Assembly: GCA_003695865.1 (NCBI GenBank)
Contig: RFGQ01000713.1
Location: 1 to 6,778 of the forward strand
Origin: Gemmatimonadota bacterium
GTDB taxonomy: Bacteria > Gemmatimonadota > Gemmatimonadetes > Longimicrobiales > Gaopeijiaceae
DNA length: 6,778 nt
Direction: 5' to 3'
The notes below the pieces were generated by a model. The model saw only the letters and a program-made list of their open reading frames with translations, was not told where the DNA came from and did no database searches. Positions 1-6,778 of this stretch are shown one piece after another. Numbering within the stretch: the stretch's first letter is position 1; each line of letters begins with the position of its first letter. A program made the position numbers and the translations under genes.

Positions 1-603
1 GACCTGTTCGGGGTCGCGTCGGCGGTGGAGGCGGCCCAGGCGATCCGGCCGGGTGTGTCGGTGCCCGAGCTGGCGCTGCCGCTCGCGCGCCACTACTTCG
101 CCAACGGAGAGCAGGGCAAGTCGTTGCCGCTCTACCAGGCCGCGCTCGCCGCCGCCCCCGACACGGTCCCCGAGATCGTCTACGAGGTGGCGCAGGCCTA
201 CGACGACGTGGGCGACTGCCGGCGCGCGCTCGTGCACTACGAGCGCTACCGCTCGATGCTGAGGCGCTGGCAGCGCGGCGAGGTGAACTGGAAGATCGGC
301 AACTGCTCGCTGCAGCTGGCGCGCGAGCTGCGCGACGAGCGGGCGTACGAGGAAGCGCTCGTCCACGTCGACCGCATGATCGAGCTGGGCGAGCCCCGCA
401 ATCTGCTGGCCCAGGCCTGGTTCGAGCGCGGGGAGCTGCTGTCGGCGCTCGGACGCTGCGACGAGGCCATGGAAGCCTTCGGCCGCGTGCGCGAGGTGAG
501 CCAGGCGGAGAGCAACCCGCTCGTCGAGCGCGCGCAGTGGCGCTACGACGAACTCCGCTTCGTGGCGCCCTCGGGCGGCGTGCTGGTCGCCGGCGGCTGC
601 TGA
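1..603 (+). CDS. TPR-repeat protein, 5' end missing (runs off left edge)
   Basis: The frame is open from base 1 to the TGA at 601-603, giving 200 codons, so the true start is probably upstream; the GTG at 25 is only an internal candidate. The protein is built of helix-turn-helix units typical of tetratricopeptide repeats. Counting from base 1, they lie roughly at residues 25-53, 57-87, 94-128 and 137-168, with the usual small/large alternation (for example VAQAYDDVGDCRRALVHYE and WFERGELLSALGRCDEAME). TPRs are protein-protein interaction scaffolds, so no enzymatic role follows. No signal peptide or membrane segment is visible in the part present. It ends in a short Gly/Val-rich tail with a C-terminal Cys. 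The next gene starts 12 nt after the stop, suggesting one transcript. The specific function is unknown; it could be the C-terminal part of a larger TPR protein. Confidence 0.8.
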   Translation, partial: DLFGVASAVEAAQAIRPGVSVPELALPLARHYFANGEQGKSLPLYQAALAAAPDTVPEIVYEVAQAYDDVGDCRRALVHYERYRSMLRRWQRGEVNWKIGNCSLQLARELRDERAYEEALVHVDRMIELGEPRNLLAQAWFERGELLSALGRCDEAMEAFGRVREVSQAESNPLVERAQWRYDELRFVAPSGGVLVAGGC

Positions 604-605
604 GG
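602..605 (+). promoter_or_regulatory. Shine-Dalgarno for the aminotransferase, overlapping the upstream stop
   Basis: GAGG overlaps the TGA of the TPR gene and lies 10 nt before the GTG at 616. It supports GTG 616 as the start, and its overlap with the upstream stop suggests translational coupling. Confidence 0.5.
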
Positions 606-615
606 CGCCACGCCC

Positions 616-1737
616 GTGCAGATTCCCCTGCTCGATCTGAGTGCCCAGTACGCGGCCATCCGTGAGGCCGTGGACGAGGCCGTCGCCCGGGTCGTCGCGT
701 CGCAGCGCTTCGTGCTCGGCGAAGAGGTCGAGGCCCTCGAGGCGGCGTTGGCCGAGCGCATCGGTGTGCGCCACGCCATCGGCTGCTCCAGCGGCACGGA
801 CGCGCTGTGGCTCATTCTGAAGGCGCTGGACCTCGGCGCCGACGACGAGGTGATCGTGCCGGCGTTCACCTTCTTCGCGACGGCGGGCGCGGTGTGGAAC
901 GCGGGGCTGCGGCCGGTCTTCTGCGACGTGGATCCGGCCACCTTCAACGTGACGGTCGAGACGCTCGAGCGGGCGGCCGGCCCCCGCACGCGCGCGGTCA
1001 TCGCCGTGCACCTGTTCGGTCAGATGGCACCCATGGAAGACGTCGTGGCGTGGGCGCGGGAACGCGGGGTGGCGGTGATCGAAGACGCCGCTCAGGCGAT
1101 CGACGCCGAGCGCACGCCGGCCGGCGGAGGGGCGCCCCTGCGTGCCGGCGCCGCCGGGGACGCCGGCGCGTTCAGCTTCTTCCCCACCAAGAACCTGGGC
1201 GGCTTCGGGGACGGGGGTCTCGTGACGACCGACGACGACGTGCTGGCGGAGCGGGTGCGCAAGCTGCGCGTGCATGGGGGGAAGCAGATGTACCACCACG
1301 AGATGGTGGGCACGAACGCCCGTCTGGATGCGCTCCAGGCGGCGGTGCTGCGGGCCAAACTGCCCCACCTCGACGCCTGGACCGCCGCCCGGCGGGCACA
1401 CGCGGCGATCTACGACCGGGCCCTCGCCGACGTGCCCGAGGTTCTCCCGCCCGCGGTGCTGCCGGGAAACACGCACGTCTACAACCAGTACACGCTGCGC
1501 GCACGGCGCCGCGACGAGCTGCGCACGGCGCTCGAGGCCGCCGGCATCGGCACCGGCGTCTACTACCCGGCGCCGCTCCACCTGCAGCCCTGCTTCGCTG
1601 CGCTCGGGCAGGGCCGGGGATCGTTGCCGGCGGCCGAGGCCCTGTGCGCCGAGGTGCTGAGCCTGCCCGTCTACCCCGAACTGGGCGGTGGGCGTGCGGA
1701 GCGGGTGGCCGAGGCGATTCGAGCCTTCTACGGCTGA
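616..1737 (+). CDS. DegT/DnrJ/EryC1/StrS-family PLP-dependent sugar aminotransferase
   Basis: This 373-aa protein is full length for the family of cytosolic fold-type I enzymes that transfer an amino group, usually from glutamate, to a keto-sugar nucleotide. Visible motifs are the N-terminal IPLLDLSAQY, the cofactor phosphate-binding CSSGTDAL (residues 57-64), EDAAQ (156-160; Asp157 is expected to pair with the pyridine nitrogen), the Schiff-base lysine Lys192 in FFPTKNLGGFGDGG, and the conserved GTNARLDALQAAVL stretch from residue 232. All key residues are present, so it should be active. The N-x-RLD-x-LQAA pattern and YHH just before it resemble the 3-keto-sugar aminotransferases (WbpE, QdtB or FdtB type) more than ArnB or WecE, but the exact substrate cannot be read from sequence. 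The GTG start gives the normal N-terminus. No other nucleotide-sugar gene is visible, so the pathway (O-antigen, capsule or protein glycan) is unknown. Confidence 0.93.
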   Translation: MQIPLLDLSAQYAAIREAVDEAVARVVASQRFVLGEEVEALEAALAERIGVRHAIGCSSGTDALWLILKALDLGADDEVIVPAFTFFATAGAVWNAGLRPVFCDVDPATFNVTVETLERAAGPRTRAVIAVHLFGQMAPMEDVVAWARERGVAVIEDAAQAIDAERTPAGGGAPLRAGAAGDAGAFSFFPTKNLGGFGDGGLVTTDDDVLAERVRKLRVHGGKQMYHHEMVGTNARLDALQAAVLRAKLPHLDAWTAARRAHAAIYDRALADVPEVLPPAVLPGNTHVYNQYTLRARRRDELRTALEAAGIGTGVYYPAPLHLQPCFAALGQGRGSLPAAEALCAEVLSLPVYPELGGGRAERVAEAIRAFYG

Positions 1738-1772
1738 CGGGGTCCGCCGCTGCCCGGCGGGCGCCGGCCTTC

Positions 1773-1795
1773 CGGGGCCCGCTTCCGCGGCCCCG
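1773..1795 (+). terminator. GC-rich hairpin after the aminotransferase, possible terminator
   Basis: A 7-bp perfect stem (1773-1779 with 1789-1795; CGGGGCC/GGCCCCG) begins about 36 nt after the aminotransferase stop. A smaller CCGGC/GCCGG hairpin precedes it at 1754-1767. Neither has a following T-run, so a classical intrinsic terminator is not shown. Such stems also arise by chance in DNA this GC-rich. The position between two likely transcription units is the main support. Confidence 0.3.
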
Positions 1796-1887
1796 TCGGG
1801 AACCTGACGACCCCCGTCGGCGTCCTACGTGCGTTCCCGCGCACCGGCGCAGGGGCGGGCCCCGTATCTCGGCGCCGTCCGCCGTTG

Positions 1888-1917
1888 CCTAACGCCCGGG
1901 ATATGGCGAGCGTTAGG
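1888..1917. promoter_or_regulatory. Perfect 8-bp inverted repeat upstream of bamD (possible operator or leader hairpin)
   Basis: CCTAACGC (1888-1895) and GCGTTAGG (1910-1917) are exact reverse complements separated by 14 nt, with half-site centres 22 bp apart (about two helical turns). The element ends 44 nt before the bamD ATG, in the least GC-rich part of the gap, where a promoter would be expected. It could be a dimeric regulator's operator or an mRNA leader hairpin. I could not identify convincing -35/-10 boxes, so the promoter itself is not placed. Confidence 0.35.
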
Positions 1918-1961
1918 GCTGCCTTACACACCGAACACGCCTCGACGACGATAGGGATTGC

Positions 1962-2714
1962 ATGGGACGACGCAGGGCGCTGCGAACGCTGCTGACGCTG
2001 CTTCCCGTCGGGCTTTTCGCCCTGGGATGCGGCGGCGGTGTGCCGTTCCAGGGACTGGCCGCCGACGAGATCTACAACCTCGGCGTCCAGGCGGTGGAGC
2101 GGGGCGACTGGGGCGAGGCGATCAAGACGCTCGAGCGCGCGCTCGTCACGCCCGGGCTCACCCGCCCGGCGCAGGCCCGGGTGCTGCTGGCGCGCGCGTA
2201 CTTCGAAGAGGAGCGCTACATCGAGGCGCGGGCGGAGTACCAGCGCGTGCTCGACCGCCACTCCACCGACGCGGCCGCGGTGATCGAGGCCAGCCTGGGC
2301 GTGTGCCGCTCGGCCGCTGCGCTCACGCTGGAGCCCACGAGGGACCAGACGCAGACCCGTTCGGCCGAGGCCGTCTGCGGGCAGGTGGCCCGGCAGTTCG
2401 CGGGCACGCCGGCCGGGCTCGAGGCCGAGCGCCTGCGCCAGGAGATGTACGACAAGCTCGCCGAGGCGGACTACCTGGTGGGCCTGCACTACTTCAAGCG
2501 CGAGGCTTACATCCCCGCGACGGAATATTTCGAAGCCGTCGTGGAGGATCATCCCGAGTCGAAGTGGGTCCCCTGGGCCCTCTACCAGCTCTGGCGCTCC
2601 TTCTCGCGCGTGGGCTTCGAGAGCGACGCGAAGCAGGCGAAGGATCGACTGCTCGCCGAGTTCCCCGACTCCGAGCCGGCGCGCCGGGTCGCCGAAGGGA
2701 ACGCAGGAGGCTGA
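1962..2714 (+). CDS. bamD: BamD-like outer membrane protein assembly lipoprotein
   Basis: BamD is the essential lipoprotein partner of BamA in the BAM complex, which inserts beta-barrel proteins into the outer membrane from the periplasmic side. The 250-aa length matches the family. The N-terminus has a basic n-region (RRR), a hydrophobic core and a lipobox FALGC with the lipidated Cys at residue 23. Gly at +2 is not the classical Asp inner-membrane retention signal. TPR-like repeats follow: about 35-62, 70-100, a long family-typical repeat containing RDQT (127-130), then the segment from 163 (DKLAEADYLVGLHYFKREAY), which parallels E. coli BamD's DRLAKYEYSVAEYYTERG, and 200-235. The ATG is preceded by AGGGA at 1953-1957. 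It follows a 224-nt gap, so it probably starts a new transcription unit. nadD follows with almost no gap, and bamD's last codons hold nadD's Shine-Dalgarno. A generic periplasmic TPR lipoprotein is the alternative, but the RDQT and C-terminal features favour BamD. Confidence 0.88.
   Translation: MGRRRALRTLLTLLPVGLFALGCGGGVPFQGLAADEIYNLGVQAVERGDWGEAIKTLERALVTPGLTRPAQARVLLARAYFEEERYIEARAEYQRVLDRHSTDAAAVIEASLGVCRSAAALTLEPTRDQTQTRSAEAVCGQVARQFAGTPAGLEAERLRQEMYDKLAEADYLVGLHYFKREAYIPATEYFEAVVEDHPESKWVPWALYQLWRSFSRVGFESDAKQAKDRLLAEFPDSEPARRVAEGNAGG
2705..2710 (+). promoter_or_regulatory. Perfect Shine-Dalgarno AGGAGG that decides the nadD start
   Basis: AGGAGG lies inside the last codons of bamD (GCA GGA GGC TGA). 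It is 5 nt before the in-frame ACG at 2716 and 23 nt before the first in-frame canonical start (TTG at 2734), which is too far for normal initiation. It therefore points to 2716 and implies that ribosomes finishing bamD load directly onto nadD. Confidence 0.7.
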
Positions 2715-2715
2715 T

Positions 2716-3309
2716 ACGCGCGCCGTCGGGCTGTTGGGGGGGACCTTCGATCCGCCGCACGTCGGACACGTGCGCGTAGCGGCGGCGGCTCGAGAAGCGT
2801 TGGGCCTGGAGCAAGTGAGGTTCGTTCCCGCGTCGGTGCCGCCGGGAAAGGAAGACCGACGGCTGACGCCGGGTGCGTTGCGCCTCGAGATGGTGGAGGC
2901 GGCCGTCGCAGGTGTGGACGGGCTGGCGGCCGACGACATCGAGTTGCGGCGAGGCGGCGTGAGCTACACGGTCGACACGCTGCGCGCGCTGCGCGAGGCC
3001 GAGCCCGACGTGGACTGGCATCTGCTCGTCGGCGTCGACCAGTTCGCGTCGTTCGGCCGTTGGAAGGAGCCGGCCGAGATCGCCCGCCTGGCGCGCCTGT
3101 GTGTGCTGGACCGGGGAGGGAGGGGGGCGGGGAGCGTCGATCCGGGCGTGGAAGTGCCGTACCGGCGAGTCGAGGTGCCGCGGATCGACGTGTCGTCGAC
3201 CGAGGTGCGCCGCCGCGCGCGCGCAGGCCTGCCGTTGGCGGGGCTCGTGCCGCCCGCCGTCGAGCGGATCATCGAACGGGAAGGACTGTACTGCGAGGGC
3301 CGGGATTGA
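2716..3309 (+). CDS. nadD: Nicotinate-mononucleotide adenylyltransferase, apparent ACG start
   Basis: NadD joins ATP and nicotinate mononucleotide to make deamido-NAD plus pyrophosphate, a step in NAD synthesis in the cytosol. The nucleotidyltransferase signature GGTFDPPHVGH is at residues 8-18 (HxGH = 15-18). WHLLVGVDQFASFGRW lies mid-protein. The ATP-binding SSTEVR is at 160-165, followed by the typical C-terminal stretch LVPPAVERIIEREGLY. Length is 197 aa, normal for the family. Start choice: TTG 2734 is the only in-frame canonical start, but it gives MGGTFDPPH and removes the first beta-strand that precedes GGTFDP in the family. Reading upstream in frame gives ACG CGC GCC GTC GGG CTG TTG, i.e. 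(M)RAVGLL, the expected strand, and ACG sits 5 nt after a perfect AGGAGG. No ATG, GTG or TTG occurs in this frame for at least 75 nt further upstream. Either ACG is the real start or an ATG has been altered by mutation or assembly error. The gap to the bamD stop is 1 nt. Confidence 0.93.
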   Translation, partial: TRAVGLLGGTFDPPHVGHVRVAAAAREALGLEQVRFVPASVPPGKEDRRLTPGALRLEMVEAAVAGVDGLAADDIELRRGGVSYTVDTLRALREAEPDVDWHLLVGVDQFASFGRWKEPAEIARLARLCVLDRGGRGAGSVDPGVEVPYRRVEVPRIDVSSTEVRRRARAGLPLAGLVPPAVERIIEREGLYCEGRD

Positions 3310-3310
3310 C

Positions 3311-3398
3311 CCGGCCGTAAACGAGGACCACGAGCGCGTCTCCGCCTGCCGGACCCCCGGCCGGCGCCGCGCCTGAAGAGAGAGGCACAGGCCGCCGG
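3311..3398 (+). promoter_or_regulatory. nadD-secA spacer: hairpin around a putative secA ribosome-binding region, with a competing upstream stem
   Basis: CCGGCG (3361-3366) pairs with CGCCGG (3393-3398), and GCCTG (3371-3375) pairs with CAGGC (3388-3392). Together they make a composite hairpin with a 4-nt bulge and a 12-nt purine-rich loop (3376-3387) holding GAGG, the best Shine-Dalgarno-like motif before secA. The base of the hairpin is 4 nt before the ATG. A 7-bp stem, CCGGCCG (3311-3317) with CGGCCGG (3358-3364), overlaps the first arm, so the two structures are mutually exclusive, and its 5' arm begins right after the nadD stop. Pairings were read by eye; regulation is inference, and chance pairing is likely at this GC content. 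Confidence 0.3.
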
Positions 3399-3402
3399 AA
3401 CC

Positions 3403-6714
<3,312 letters not shown>

Positions 6715-6727
6715 GCTGAGCGACCGC

Positions 6728-6755
6728 CCGCACGTGCGGCGGCGGGCCGGCCCGC
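6728..6755 (+). terminator. Tandem GC palindromes after secA, possible terminator
   Basis: Two perfect palindromes lie 14-41 nt after the secA stop: CCGCACGTGCGG (6728-6739) and GCGGGCCGGCCCGC (6742-6755). An alternative stem, GCCCGC (6726-6731) with GCGGGC (6742-6747), would leave a 10-nt loop. There is no T-run afterwards. The position suggests transcript-end processing or termination, but in DNA this GC-rich the assignment is weak. No gene is identifiable in 6715-6778; an ATG at 6762 is too close to the edge to judge. Confidence 0.35.
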
Positions 6756-6778
6756 ACCCCCATGGAGGCGCCCCGCCC

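Noticed and set aside
1791..1820. Direct repeat CCCCGTCGG at 1791-1799 and 1812-1820, 21 bp apart
   Set aside because: One copy overlaps a hairpin arm and the motif is short and GC-rich, so chance is the simplest explanation.
807..1892. Second long + strand frame inside the aminotransferase gene
   Set aside because: Arg/Gly/Ala-dominated translation without domains. The overlapping frame has all catalytic motifs of the aminotransferase.
1887..1918. Resemblance of GCCTAAC ... GTTAGGG to the outer boxes of an integron attC site
   Set aside because: The whole element is about 32 bp, too short for attC. Inner L boxes are absent, the right box fails the final pyrimidine of GTTRRRY, and the neighbours are housekeeping genes rather than cassettes.
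1923..1955. Possible sigma-70 promoter CTTACA ... GATAGG before bamD
   Set aside because: Spacing is 21 nt, the -10 match is poor, and it would make the bamD mRNA nearly leaderless.
1965..1990. Twin-arginine (Tat) signal suggested by GRRRALRTLL at the BamD N-terminus
   Set aside because: It lacks the full S/T-RR-x-F-L-K consensus. The lipobox and family fit a normal Sec-dependent lipoprotein.
2700..2736. Programmed +1 frameshift at the bamD stop (AGGAGG before GGC TGA T) producing a BamD-NadD fusion
   Set aside because: It recalls prfB, but the P-site Gly tRNA could not re-pair well after a shift from GGC to GCT. A lipoprotein fused to a cytosolic enzyme makes no sense. Re-initiation at ACG explains the Shine-Dalgarno.
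6762..6778. ATG near the right edge as the start of the next gene
   Set aside because: Only five codons are visible and no clear Shine-Dalgarno precedes it.

Overview
This is a GC-rich window with five genes, all on the + strand. It looks like chromosomal housekeeping DNA from a diderm (Gram-negative) bacterium. The diderm call rests on a BamD-like outer-membrane assembly lipoprotein with a clear lipobox. The SecA is far longer than the E. coli or Bacillus protein. It carries extra segments in the N-terminal region and in the pre-protein cross-linking domain region, which I associate with SecA of the Fibrobacterota-Chlorobiota-Bacteroidota (FCB) group and relatives such as Gemmatimonadota. 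The high GC would fit Gemmatimonadota or a related uncultured phylum. That placement is inference and rests mainly on one protein.

Layout: (1) 1-603, the 3' part of a TPR-repeat protein that continues off the left edge; (2) 616-1737, a PLP-dependent DegT/DnrJ/EryC1/StrS-type sugar aminotransferase, 12 nt downstream and probably co-transcribed; (3) 1738-1961, a 224-nt gap with GC-rich hairpins after the aminotransferase and a perfect 8-bp inverted repeat upstream of the next gene; (4) 1962-2714, bamD; (5) 2716-3309, nadD, which begins almost at the bamD stop and seems to use an ACG start codon placed by a perfect AGGAGG; (6) 3310-3402, a 93-nt spacer that can form a hairpin around the presumed secA ribosome-binding region, plus a competing upstream pairing; (7) 3403-6714, secA; (8) 6715-6778, a GC-rich palindromic tail with no identifiable gene.

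Functionally, bamD, nadD and secA form a plausible operon. SecA drives proteins across the inner membrane, BamD helps fold beta-barrel proteins into the outer membrane, and NadD makes the NAD precursor. The first two genes look like a separate upstream unit. The aminotransferase would make an amino-sugar nucleotide for surface polysaccharide or glycosylation, but no other sugar gene is visible here.

I found no mobile element, CRISPR array, tRNA, rRNA or defence system, and nothing I would call a new biological system. The best leads are the apparent ACG start of nadD, the possible RNA switch upstream of secA and the inverted repeat upstream of bamD.
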